The notes beneath the pieces are model-generated. The model did no database searches. It was not told the DNA's origin and saw nothing but the letters and a program-made list of their open reading frames with translations. Source: an archaeon (GTDB lineage: Archaea > Aenigmatarchaeota > Aenigmatarchaeia > QMZP01 > JAFGSV01). From it: a DNA stretch of 53,057 nucleotides. Position numbers and translations under genes: made by a program. Where the stretch lies: contig JANQNF010000086.1 of NCBI GenBank assembly GCA_028279705.1, forward strand, positions 1-53,057, given 5' to 3'. Every line of letters begins with the position of its first letter. Position 1 is the first letter of the stretch. Positions 1-5,774 of the stretch are shown one piece after another.

Positions 1-119
1 ATGTAAGACTCCATATTCCACATCAAAGCAGAAGCTAGGATTATGATTATTGAAACGAGTACAGTAACCACTAAAAACACTTCATTCTTCTTAATCCGCG
101 GTTTTTGTTCATCTACCAT
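1..119 (-). CDS. Small single-TM membrane protein, partial (runs off left edge)
   Basis: The ATG at 119 opens a frame of 39 visible codons that leaves the window. The protein starts with a short charged segment (MVDEQKPRIKKNE) followed by a continuous hydrophobic helix of about 20 residues, so it is a small N-in membrane protein. The start overlaps the stop of the upstream gene (113-115), the coupled arrangement seen throughout this minus-strand array. No family is recognised. Confidence 0.55.
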   Translation of the reverse strand, partial: MVDEQKPRIKKNEVFLVVTVLVSIIIILASALMWNMESY

Positions 120-235
120 AACCTAATACCACATCCCCTACACACAGCAAGATGTTCTCCATAAACTATCACATCTTTATGTTCACATATGACTCTTTGA
201 AGCTCTATTACATTTATCAAGTCTGTCACTTTCAT
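113..235 (-). CDS. 40-aa putative zinc-binding protein
   Basis: The start is the ATG at 235, preceded by GGAGTGG at normal Shine-Dalgarno spacing; the longer upstream frame has no such signal. The C-terminal half contains CEHK and CRGCG, a possible C-H/C-x2-C zinc site like those in neighbouring micro-proteins. It is the next-to-last visible gene of the minus-strand array. Its function is unknown. Confidence 0.5.
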   Translation of the reverse strand: MKVTDLINVIELQRVICEHKDVIVYGEHLAVCRGCGIRLW

Positions 236-320
236 AGCAACCACTCCAATACTGCACAAAATGTATATCCTAACAGGAACACGAAAACATATGACATTAT
301 AATAGTTCCTCTTGATATCA

Positions 321-488
321 TTACCATCTCCACCATGACTTTCCGAAGTCTGTACACACCGTCTGCTCACATCTACAACGCTCACATACTCTTACATTGC
401 CATGAATCGGTTTTGTAGTAGGTTCTTGGTACAACCATTTGTGAAATGATATTCTACATAAAAACACTCGTTTGTTTGTCTTACTCAT
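321..488 (-). CDS. DUF1660-like prophage-type small zinc protein, 55 aa
   Basis: The sequence carries LCRISFHKW, then VCERCRCEQ, the C..H-K-W / C-x2-C layout I associate with DUF1660 (phage and prophage zinc proteins). The chosen start is ATG 488, which overlaps the stop of the 23-residue Cys-rich peptide upstream. A longer in-frame GTG at 548 exists, but that stretch is better explained by the overlapping Cys-rich frame. Family assignment is from memory of the motif; function unknown. Confidence 0.6.
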   Translation of the reverse strand: MSKTNKRVFLCRISFHKWLYQEPTTKPIHGNVRVCERCRCEQTVCTDFGKSWWRW

Positions 489-552
489 GACACGGACACC
501 TACAATTTTTACAATTGCTAACATAGCACCTATAACACATTCCTTCACTCAC
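481..552 (-). CDS. 23-aa cysteine-rich micro-peptide
   Basis: A GTG start (552) overlaps the stop of the AbrB gene (TCGTGAGTG), and the TAA stop overlaps the ATG of the next gene. The peptide begins MSEGMCYRCYVSNC and continues with C-x2-C-x-C-x-C-H, giving seven Cys and one His in 23 residues. That density, plus coupled junctions at both ends, argues for a real zinc-binding micro-protein. It is too short for ordinary gene callers. Confidence 0.55.
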   Translation of the reverse strand: MSEGMCYRCYVSNCKNCRCPCHE

Positions 553-737
553 GATAATCCCCCCGTTACATTTTGACCACTGCCATTTTTTACCCGCTCT
601 AATTTGATCTTATCCTTTCCCATGATCTCCCAATCTACTTCGGTCCGGTCTTTCCATCCGAGAGCGTCAAAAAGTGCTTTCGGAATTGTCACGAAAGCTT
701 GCCCCCTGGAATTGACCCATACTTTGACAGATACCAT
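549..737 (-). CDS. AbrB/SpoVT-type DNA-binding protein, 62 aa
   Basis: The N-terminal 45 residues have the swapped-hairpin AbrB pattern: VKVWVNSRGQAFVTIPKAL followed by LGWKDRTEVDWEI and a KIKLERV strand. Such proteins dimerise to bind DNA, either as transition-state regulators or as antitoxins. No toxin gene lies next to it; neighbours are a 46-aa protein (one-base gap) and the Cys-rich peptide (overlap). It is probably the regulator of the element. Confidence 0.75.
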   Translation of the reverse strand: MVSVKVWVNSRGQAFVTIPKALFDALGWKDRTEVDWEIMGKDKIKLERVKNGSGQNVTGGLS

Positions 738-738
738 G

Positions 739-879
739 TTACATCACCGTATTCTCCTTGAAAGTTTCATAATCTGTAAATTCACGCTCAATTTGGTTGA
801 CAAAATATTCTACTGTAAACCACGGTTTCGGAGTTTCCTCAGCGAAAAACGTTACGATTTGTCCATTCTGTAACTTCAT
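739..879 (-). CDS. 46-aa hypothetical protein
   Basis: The ATG at 879 overlaps the stop of the upstream membrane-protein gene in an ATGA junction, and the stop lies one base before the AbrB start. The protein is acidic and soluble, with FFAEETPKPW and VNQIEREFTDYE. No family recognised; the tight coupling is the main support. Confidence 0.55.
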   Translation of the reverse strand: MKLQNGQIVTFFAEETPKPWFTVEYFVNQIEREFTDYETFKENTVM

Positions 880-1109
880 TGAATGCTCAACTCCTTCTCT
901 ATTTCTTTCGTTATCTTGTTGTTGTGGTGTTGTGCTGCCACTACTATCAAAACGAATCCGGCGGTAAGTGGAACCCACCACAATGTTCCACCCGCGAAAA
1001 CCAACACAATTAGAATTACAAATGTTGGTATGAAAGACCAGTGTAAGTTGTTTTCCTTTCTCAGTCTGAAAAGATGATCGACTCTGTCCTTGTTATATTT
1101 CTCACTCAT
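876..1109 (-). CDS. 77-aa protein with two TM helices
   Basis: The start at ATG 1109 has GGAGGG upstream and overlaps the previous stop by 8 bases. The N-terminus is charged (MSEKYNKDRVDHLFRLRKEN), followed by two hydrophobic helices separated by GGTLWW, then a charged tail. This topology resembles small phage or plasmid membrane proteins and some 2TM-domain proteins. Function unknown. Confidence 0.6.
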   Translation of the reverse strand: MSEKYNKDRVDHLFRLRKENNLHWSFIPTFVILIVLVFAGGTLWWVPLTAGFVLIVVAAQHHNNKITKEIEKELSIQ

Positions 1110-1386
1110 GAAAACCCTCCACAAGTTTGTAATCACAATCCCATCCATTGTCAATACATATAACTTCTGTCTTGGTCACTTTCCCATTATGTTCTTCTAT
1201 ACAGTAGTCTTCGCCGAAAATATGAACGTCTGAATCTGCGAATCCGTTGTCAATACAAAACTGCTGTATTTCGGAGCTTCCAGATATACCATCAAAAGTA
1301 AACAACATCACAACAGGCACGACCACGAAAATCATCAAACATGTTACAATGATCCCAATTAAATCTAGCTTGTCGTCCTTATCCAT
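1102..1386 (-). CDS. 94-aa single-TM protein with extracytoplasmic Cys-rich domain
   Basis: A GGAGGT Shine-Dalgarno lies just upstream of the ATG. Residues 9-30 form one TM helix, followed by about 60 residues with four Cys (FCIDNGF, DYCIEE, VICIDNGWDCDY). The CIDNG motif occurs twice, suggesting a small disulfide or metal-stabilised repeat outside the membrane. No family recognised. Confidence 0.6.
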   Translation of the reverse strand: MDKDDKLDLIGIIVTCLMIFVVVPVVMLFTFDGISGSSEIQQFCIDNGFADSDVHIFGEDYCIEEHNGKVTKTEVICIDNGWDCDYKLVEGFHE

Positions 1387-1401
1387 TATGAAAAACCTCC
1401 A

Positions 1402-1806
1402 TTAGTAATCACTCCTAGAAAACATCATAGACACAACCGACATTACCACAATGAAAGGAGTTATTAGAAGAACCATACTAACTACCGTTTCAGTCACGTT
1501 AATGTAATCATTATGAATCTCTACTGTGTGTACTGTGTGATTGGCAGGCGAAAAATCAAACGAATCTGACTGAGTGTTAATGCTAGATAACATGTTAACT
1601 CCAAACAACACCATAAAAACTACAATTCCTATTGGAATCAAGAGATACACGATGTCTGATACCGAAGTGCTGTTATCTTTCTCACCGAACATCTGCTGAA
1701 GACCTTCGTCTGCACGCTTTTGGTCTTTTTCTCGCTGCTTCTCTTTACGCTTCTCTGCAAACCTTCTCTTCCTTTCCTCTATCTTCCTTAATGTTTCTTC
1801 TCTCAT
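1402..1806 (-). CDS. 134-aa coiled-coil membrane protein
   Basis: The start was placed at ATG 1806 because GGAG precedes it by five bases; an in-frame upstream start would run into the structured RNA. Residues 1-45 are a highly charged Arg/Lys/Glu helix, followed by a TM helix (IVYLLIPIGIVVFMVLFG), an extracytoplasmic loop with NHT and NVT sequons, and a second TM helix. It may bridge the membrane and a cytoplasmic partner; function unknown. Confidence 0.6.
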   Translation of the reverse strand: MREETLRKIEERKRRFAEKRKEKQREKDQKRADEGLQQMFGEKDNSTSVSDIVYLLIPIGIVVFMVLFGVNMLSSINTQSDSFDFSPANHTVHTVEIHNDYINVTETVVSMVLLITPFIVVMSVVSMMFSRSDY

Positions 1807-1822
1807 GTTTTCTCCAAACATT

Positions 1823-1977
1823 CCCCCCACCTCGGCGGGGAAGACCGGACGAGGTTTAAGCGGCTATTCCGCACGGCTTGCACCGTTTACCTGCCCCTGT
1901 CGAAACCCTATACAGGTCCGGTAGGAGGACTTACTTCTTGCGAACGCCTCTGCGGTTGAACCTGTGGCGGATTGGGG
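1823..1977 (-). ncRNA. Candidate structured RNA between the SPFH and coiled-coil genes
   Basis: About 155 bp of GC-rich sequence without a credible ORF lies inside an otherwise AT-rich cluster. Perfect complementary segments nest: 1844-1850 with 1916-1922 (ACCGGAC/GTCCGGT), enclosing 1852-1855 with 1889-1892, which encloses two hairpins 1860-1872 and 1873-1886; a further stem pairs 1897-1900 with 1912-1915. A second hairpin pairs 1945-1948 with 1966-1969, and terminal C and G runs (1823-1828, 1974-1977) can close the whole. Flanking genes are minus strand, so that strand is assumed. I do not recognise it as RNase P, SRP or a known riboswitch. Confidence 0.5.
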
Positions 1978-2008
1978 TATTTTCGTTTTTGAAGTGACAA
2001 CAAACAAA

Positions 2009-2902
2009 TCACTTCTTTTCAATCGGTACTGGAGTTACTCCAGCTGTATCTGTCACTATTGTTGAGACTCCACTCTTCGGGTCAACTACAAGCTTTGTTC
2101 CACGCTTCAGTGAGTTTTCAGTTACTTCAAGTTTCTTGAGGGTCTGTGCGTTTCCTTTGAAGTAAGTGTTTGCAGACTCGTTGACGAGTTTTATCTCTTC
2201 TGCTGTTGCTGAAGCTACTTTCTCTATCGCACTAGACTCACCTTCTGCTTCAAGTATCTTGGCTTGCTTGGTTCCCTGTGCCACTTTTATTCTTGCCCTT
2301 CTCTCTCCGTCGGCTTTGGTTTCAGTCGCCTCCGCAAGATCGTGTGCAGCTTTCTTCGTGTTCTCGGCCTTGATTACTTCATTCATACTGTCCTGGACAT
2401 CTTTCGGTGGTGTAATTTCCTTTATTTCGGTTCTGACTATGGTTATTCCCCAAGGCTCAGCTTCTTTCGTGAGAACCTTCTCAAGCTTCTCGTTTATGGT
2501 TTCCCTCTCGCTGTTGGCCTCGTCATAACTCATGTTACCGATGATGTTCCTGAGTGTGGTCTTTGCAAGATTTACTATCTGATATTCGTAGTCATCAACA
2601 TTGTACTGTGACTTCTTGACTCCATCTTCTGTCTGTTTAACCTTGAAATACACCTGTGCATCTACTTCCGCATTAAGCCTGTCTTGTGTTATTATTTCCT
2701 GACTCTCTGCATCGACCATCTGCTCCGTGATATTTACCTTCCTCATCTTGTCGATGAAAGGTATTATCCAATGGAAACCCTGGTCACTGTATGCACGATA
2801 CTTTCCAAGGCGTTCTATCAATCCTCTTTCGGTGGGCTGGACTATCCTGACACCCATAGCAAAGATTGATAATCCCGCGATTACTGCTAAAATTTCTATC
2901 AT
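2009..2902 (-). CDS. SPFH/band-7 (stomatin/prohibitin-like) protein
   Basis: At 297 residues with an N-terminal TM helix followed by IVQPTERGLIERLGKYR, HWIIPFIDK, an AEVDAQVYFKVK strand and the ERRARIKVAQG/AEGES coiled coil, this is a canonical slipin/stomatin. SPFH proteins oligomerise on membranes into cage-like scaffolds. The start is ATG 2902 with GGAGGT seven bases upstream, not the earlier weak in-frame codon. It follows a 32-codon ORF coupled to a zinc-finger gene. Its presence within an array of virus-like micro-genes is unusual. Confidence 0.9.
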   Translation of the reverse strand: MIEILAVIAGLSIFAMGVRIVQPTERGLIERLGKYRAYSDQGFHWIIPFIDKMRKVNITEQMVDAESQEIITQDRLNAEVDAQVYFKVKQTEDGVKKSQYNVDDYEYQIVNLAKTTLRNIIGNMSYDEANSERETINEKLEKVLTKEAEPWGITIVRTEIKEITPPKDVQDSMNEVIKAENTKKAAHDLAEATETKADGERRARIKVAQGTKQAKILEAEGESSAIEKVASATAEEIKLVNESANTYFKGNAQTLKKLEVTENSLKRGTKLVVDPKSGVSTIVTDTAGVTPVPIEKK

Positions 2903-2912
2903 GTTTACCTCC

Positions 2913-3011
2913 CTATTCAAACTCCTTCGCCTTTTGACGAATCATAAAGAACTCAGCACTTTCCTTGTCCCACACTGGAAATGTCCAATATGTTGGTGTG
3001 TAGGGGGTCAT
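2913..3011 (-). CDS. 32-aa micro-protein upstream of the SPFH gene
   Basis: ATG 3011 overlaps the stop of the zinc-finger gene (ACATGACC), and the TAG stop lies a few bases before the GGAGGT of the SPFH gene. The peptide begins MTPYTPTYWTFPVWD and ends with a basic helix. It may be a short real protein or a coupling leader for the SPFH gene. Confidence 0.45.
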   Translation of the reverse strand: MTPYTPTYWTFPVWDKESAEFFMIRQKAKEFE

Positions 3012-3241
3012 GTGGACCCCCGAATGAGACTGAGGAATGTTTCAAACTGTTTTTTGGAACTGTCCGGTATAGGATCCATACCCTGAAGAACTTGTGCGGC
3101 GCACTTGGCGGCTACCTGGCGCTCGATGGAACTTTGGCGTTCCTTGTTCTCAGGTTTGTTGTCCTGTTGTTTACCGTAACAGTCCTTGCAAACAGACATC
3201 CAGTCCTCCATGTCATTCCCACACGCGCATTTCTTGGTCAT
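3008..3241 (-). CDS. 77-aa N-terminal zinc-finger protein
   Basis: CACGNDMEDWMSVCKDC near the N-terminus is a four-cysteine zinc ribbon of the phage recombination/replication accessory type; the rest is charged and helical. The gene overlaps the upstream wHTH gene by four bases and the next ORF in an ATGA junction. It may bind nucleic acid; exact role unknown. Confidence 0.65.
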   Translation of the reverse strand: MTKKCACGNDMEDWMSVCKDCYGKQQDNKPENKERQSSIERQVAAKCAAQVLQGMDPIPDSSKKQFETFLSLIRGST

Positions 3242-3507
3242 AATTCAAACGCCTCCTTGTAAAGCGGAGCATAAACCGCGCACCCGTTGCCGTTACTGTT
3301 CGTGGTGCGCCCGGCCTTTATTATTCTCTCAGTCTGCTTCAGTTCTGTTATTCTGCCCGAGATGCAGTGCTTGGGTACTTGGAGATCATGGGATACATCT
3401 TCGAGTGTGGCAGCACGCCTGTCAACTATGCACTGATAAACCCGGTGACGCATCTCCCCCTTCCATCTCTTCACCTTCTCGTAGGCGTCAAGGCTTTCCT
3501 GCTGCAT
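3238..3507 (-). CDS. Winged-helix DNA-binding protein, 89 aa
   Basis: Residues 15-70 read as a winged HTH: a helix (MRHRVYQCIVDR), TLEDVSHDLQV as helix 2, HCISGRITELKQ as recognition helix, and a wing RIIKAGRTTNSNGNGCAVY. This form is common in phage genomes. It starts immediately after the stop of the 26-residue zinc peptide. Confidence 0.7.
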   Translation of the reverse strand: MQQESLDAYEKVKRWKGEMRHRVYQCIVDRRAATLEDVSHDLQVPKHCISGRITELKQTERIIKAGRTTNSNGNGCAVYAPLYKEAFEL

Positions 3508-3588
3508 TCATTCACTCTCCCACGGGAAATGCACGCATACCATTACAGACCTTCCACACTTTCCGCACCATCGGTAATAATATGTCAT
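3508..3588 (-). CDS. 26-aa zinc-ribbon micro-peptide
   Basis: ATG 3588 overlaps the stop of the upstream gene (GAAATGA), and the TGA stop abuts the ATG of the wHTH gene. The peptide contains RWCGKCG and MVCVHF, a C-x2-C plus C-x-H metal site. It is the second tiny Cys-rich ORF in this array that fills a gap exactly between two larger coupled genes, which supports translation. Confidence 0.5.
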   Translation of the reverse strand: MTYYYRWCGKCGRSVMVCVHFPWESE

Positions 3589-4037
3589 TTCATCGCCTCA
3601 CAAATCTTCATGAATTCTGTTTGTTGCAGCGTATCGCCAAACTTCTCCTGATATTTCTTGTTGACTGCTTCCCAGTGGGCATAAACATCTCCTATTCCTC
3701 TTCCCGAGTCGTCCCTACCAAGAACTTTTGCTGCAAGTTTGAATGTTGGGTTGTGTTTCTTGAGGAATTCTTTTCGTTCCTTGTCGGCTTTCTTCTTGAC
3801 TTCTTCCTGAAGTTTCTTACCAGTCTCTATTTTTTCTATCTCAGAAAGCCTTTGGGAGTAAAAATCTAGCTGAATACGTAGATTTTTGGTCTTTTCTTTC
3901 AATGTTTTTTTCTCATTTGACGATCCGAGCAATAATTTGACCCCAGTTTCGATAGCACGCGCCCATTCTATGTCATGCAATTGTGCCTCTTTCCACAGAA
4001 TTGGGTCAATTGTGGTCGTCACCTTTTTCGATACCAT
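3585..4037 (-). CDS. RHH-like N-terminus plus long coiled coil, 150 aa
   Basis: The N-terminus KKVTTTIDPILWKEAQ followed by a helix resembles a ribbon-helix-helix DNA-binding strand; it then has about 60 residues of charged coiled coil and a C-terminal globular segment (GRGIGDVYAHWEAVNKKY). The start has no Shine-Dalgarno and is preceded by a palindromic TACGTA array, so autorepression is a reasonable inference. First gene of the left half of the array. Confidence 0.65.
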   Translation of the reverse strand: MVSKKVTTTIDPILWKEAQLHDIEWARAIETGVKLLLGSSNEKKTLKEKTKNLRIQLDFYSQRLSEIEKIETGKKLQEEVKKKADKERKEFLKKHNPTFKLAAKVLGRDDSGRGIGDVYAHWEAVNKKYQEKFGDTLQQTEFMKICEAMK

Positions 4038-4044
4038 GCGTTAG

Positions 4045-4090
4045 TACGTATCGTACGTATACGTGCTATACGTATACGTATTGATACGTA
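4045..4090 (-). promoter_or_regulatory. TACGTA palindrome array (operator or iteron)
   Basis: Within 46 bp there are five exact TACGTA palindromes (4045, 4054, 4069, 4075, 4085), including two copies of the 10-bp palindrome ACGTATACGT (4055-4064 and 4070-4079). A TATA-like box for the minus strand (CCTTATATCG, 4111-4120) would place transcription start near 4089, inside the array. Binding here would block the promoter of the RHH-like gene. A replication-iteron role is the alternative. Confidence 0.6.
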
Positions 4091-4141
4091 TTCCCCCTTT
4101 TTGTAAAAATCGATATAAGGGAAGTAAATTTTTGATTACAA

Positions 4142-4165
4142 TACGGTACGGTACGGTACGTATTG
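4142..4165. repeat. Tandem ACGGT repeat ending in ACGTATT
   Basis: ACGGT repeats three times in tandem and ends in TACGTATT, bounded by AATAC on the left. The same TACGTA core recurs in the array 55 bp away, so this could be an upstream half-site of the same operator or part of an origin. Confidence 0.45.
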
Positions 4166-4195
4166 TCTTTTCATTCATTACTTCCCTACACATCC

Positions 4196-4378
4196 CTAAC
4201 ATAACCAATCCTCAAGATTACCCTTCTTTAGCTTCTCTAACTGTCCATTTCCATGATTTTCCGGCACTTTCATGTCCGGTTTTGTTTTGCAATTATGGCG
4301 TTTGTAGAGGTTTCCTGGCGTGTCTGCCGGTGTCATCTCCACCCTTTCACCCGTGTCTGGGTTGATCCACACGGCCAT
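4196..4378 (-). CDS. 60-aa hypothetical protein
   Basis: The ATG at 4378 directly follows the TAA of the preceding gene. The protein is basic, with MAVWINPDTGERVEMTP at the start and KLKKGNLEDWLC at the end. No family recognised. It is followed by about 160 bp holding the operator and promoter of the next gene. Confidence 0.5.
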   Translation of the reverse strand: MAVWINPDTGERVEMTPADTPGNLYKRHNCKTKPDMKVPENHGNGQLEKLKKGNLEDWLC

Positions 4379-4516
4379 TTACACCAATCTCCTTACGGTA
4401 ACCCCAGGTATCTGGTCAACCGGAGGATTCCACACGTTTCCCATGGCTTCGTCCACGGTTTTCTGCGAAACCCTGACAGCGCTCCTGCCGTTACCGTCTC
4501 TCATATTGAATTTCAT
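4379..4516 (-). CDS. 45-aa hypothetical protein
   Basis: ATG 4516 overlaps the stop of the zinc-ribbon gene (GGATGAAA) and is preceded by GGGGTG; the TAA stop abuts the next ATG. Sequence features include MRDGNGRSAVRVSQKTVDEAM, suggestive of a small DNA-contacting helix, but nothing is recognised. Confidence 0.5.
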   Translation of the reverse strand: MKFNMRDGNGRSAVRVSQKTVDEAMGNVWNPPVDQIPGVTVRRLV

Positions 4517-4656
4517 CCTTTCACCCCTACGTCTTTTTCAGTTCTTTCGTAAGTCGCTATGTCCCAGTATATCGAATATGGACATCGCGGACACGCAAGA
4601 AAATCATTTACCCTTTCAAGTGGGTAGTTGCAGTGTGGGCAAAGTACTTCATTCAT
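4513..4656 (-). CDS. 47-aa zinc-ribbon protein
   Basis: CPHCNYPL and CPRCPYSIYW form two C-x2-C knuckles 17 residues apart, a classical zinc ribbon. The start at 4656 is favoured by GGAG/GAGG upstream, although in-frame ATGs at 4665, 4671 and 4683 are possible. It is the first clear protein gene after the promoter near 4857 and the structured leader. Confidence 0.6.
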   Translation of the reverse strand: MNEVLCPHCNYPLERVNDFLACPRCPYSIYWDIATYERTEKDVGVKG

Positions 4657-4689
4657 CTTCCTCATCTCCATAACAATCTTCATCGAATT

Positions 4690-4820
4690 GGACGGCTGCC
4701 GGGCAAGAGGAATAAATGGTACTATTCGATCCGCTGAAATTTACAGGCAGAGAAATCGCAGGATGGTCAATCCTGGGTGATTTAAACGATGCACAAGCTG
4801 TTTCCCGGCAGCCAGTGTCC
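4690..4820 (-). ncRNA. Candidate structured leader RNA or small RNA
   Basis: A long terminal helix pairs 4690-4703 with 4804-4820: GGAC and GGCTGCCGGG against CCCGGCAGCC and GTCC, 14 bp with one 3-base bulge. An internal hairpin pairs 4753-4757 with 4779-4783 and 4759-4764 with 4770-4775. A minus-strand TATA box (CTTTAAAAAACC, 4851-4862) predicts a 5' end near 4831, just outside the helix. The only minus-strand ORF across it begins with TTG and looks spurious. It may be a cis-leader for the zinc-ribbon operon or a free RNA. Confidence 0.5.
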
Positions 4821-4850
4821 TCAGAACATGTTATTTGGCTCAAAACCAAC

Positions 4851-4872
4851 GGTTTTTTAAAGACTTTTATAG
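4851..4872. promoter_or_regulatory. Divergent promoter region for the minus array and rps19e
   Basis: CTTTAAAAAACC on the minus strand (4851-4862) and CTTTTATAG on the plus strand (4864-4872) are adjacent TATA-like boxes. The plus box would start transcription near 4894, leaving room for the AGGTGA Shine-Dalgarno before the rps19e ATG at 4909; the minus box would start near 4831. Confidence 0.5.
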
Positions 4873-4908
4873 TATAACTGTTCTTATATATTGAAAATAG
4901 GTGAATCG

Positions 4909-5325
4909 ATGAACATCAAGGAATTACCGGCAAACAGTCTCATAGAAAAGACAGCCCAGAAACTAAAGACCATGGACGAGTTCAAGCCGCCCGAATGGTC
5001 GAAGTTCGTCAAGACCGGCGTGCACAAGGAAAGGACCCCCCAGCAGGAAGACTGGTGGCATCTCAGGACAGCTGCGGTACTCAGGAAAGTTGGCATTGAA
5101 GGCACGGTGGGTGTTGAAAGGCTTCGAAAGGAGTATGGCGGAAGGAAGAACATGGGACACAAGCCTGAGCACAAGCAGAAGGCGTCAGGATCGATAATAA
5201 GAAACGTGCTAAAGCAGCTTGAGGCTGCGGGATTTGTGAGCACGAAGAAGGCCAAGGGAAGGACACTTACACAGAAAGGCGTATCATTTTTAACTGAAGT
5301 TTCCAAAGAGTTAAGGAAAAAATGA
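4909..5325 (+). CDS. rps19e: 30S ribosomal protein S19e
   Basis: The 138-residue product has the S19e hallmarks PPEWSKFVKTG, DWWHLRTAAVLRKV, YGGRKNMG and a C-terminal QLEAAGFV wing. S19e is an archaeal/eukaryal-specific small-subunit head protein needed for rRNA maturation in eukaryotes. The start is ATG 4909 after AGGTGA. It overlaps pdcd5 by four bases (ATGA), the usual archaeal gene order. Confidence 0.96.
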   Translation: MNIKELPANSLIEKTAQKLKTMDEFKPPEWSKFVKTGVHKERTPQQEDWWHLRTAAVLRKVGIEGTVGVERLRKEYGGRKNMGHKPEHKQKASGSIIRNVLKQLEAAGFVSTKKAKGRTLTQKGVSFLTEVSKELRKK

Positions 5326-5597
5326 ACGGGGAAGCATTGGACGCGGAGAAGCTGCAACAGGCGCAGCAGGCCGAGCAGCTGAAAAAACAGTTAATGACGA
5401 AGATGCTTTCAAAGGAGGCGTTTGAGCGTCTTGGGAGGATCCGGACGGTGAACCCAGAAATCGCGGCCCAGGTGGAACTGTACCTGATGCAGATCTACCA
5501 GACCGGGCAGCTGAACGAGAAGATAACGGACGAGAAGCTCAAGAACGTACTCAAGATAATAACGCAGAAAAGGCAAACGACAATAAAGAGGGTATAA
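5322..5597 (+). CDS. PDCD5-family DNA-binding protein
   Basis: At 91 residues with an N-terminal QQ-rich helix, LMTKMLSKEAFERLGRIRTVNPEIAAQVE and a helical C-terminus, this matches archaeal PDCD5/TFAR19 homologues, three-helix-bundle proteins that bind DNA. It is translationally coupled to rps19e, and rpl39e follows after one base. This linkage is conserved in archaea. Confidence 0.93.
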   Translation: MNGEALDAEKLQQAQQAEQLKKQLMTKMLSKEAFERLGRIRTVNPEIAAQVELYLMQIYQTGQLNEKITDEKLKNVLKIITQKRQTTIKRV

Positions 5598-5598
5598 A

Positions 5599-5766
5599 AT
5601 GACGAGGAACAAGTCAACTGGACTGAAGCTGAAGCTTGCGGCACTCTCAAAGGTAAGGCCGTCACCCAGATGGGCTGACATAAAGAAGTTCGGCCTGAAG
5701 AGAGCAAGGAGCAGGCGTATCAGGGTCAGCACGAAGAGATGGAGAAGGGACAAGCTCAAGGTGTAG
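5599..5766 (+). CDS. rpl39e: 50S ribosomal protein L39e
   Basis: This small, very basic protein (55 residues, MTRNKSTGLKLKLAALSK, RPSPRWADIKK, TKRWRRDKLKV) is L39e, which lines the exit tunnel. It is too short for many ORF lists. It lies between pdcd5 and rpl31e in the expected order, with GGTATAAAATG at the start. Confidence 0.95.
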   Translation: MTRNKSTGLKLKLAALSKVRPSPRWADIKKFGLKRARSRRIRVSTKRWRRDKLKV

Positions 5767-5774
5767 GTGTTTAG

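Noticed and set aside
549-737. Toxin-antitoxin pair built on the AbrB protein
   Set aside because: Neither neighbour has a toxin motif (no PIN, RelE or MazF pattern); the 46-aa gene is too small and featureless.
1823-1977. RNase P RNA, SRP RNA or tRNA at the structured segment
   Set aside because: It lacks the conserved RNase P core segments, the SRP GGAAG-type loop, and any T-arm plus acceptor pairing; length also does not fit.
3186-3869. 227-codon plus-strand frame antisense to the micro-gene array
   Set aside because: It lies opposite four coupled minus-strand genes with good Shine-Dalgarno or overlap signals, and its product is low-complexity Ser/Phe/Cys-rich without any domain.
4045-4165. 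CRISPR array from the short repeats
   Set aside because: The repeats are 6-10 bp, partly overlapping and without regular spacers; no cas genes occur in the window.
4649-4849. 66-codon minus-strand frame across the structured leader
   Set aside because: It begins with TTG, lacks a ribosome-binding site, and follows both arms of the long helix; RNA structure explains the sequence better.
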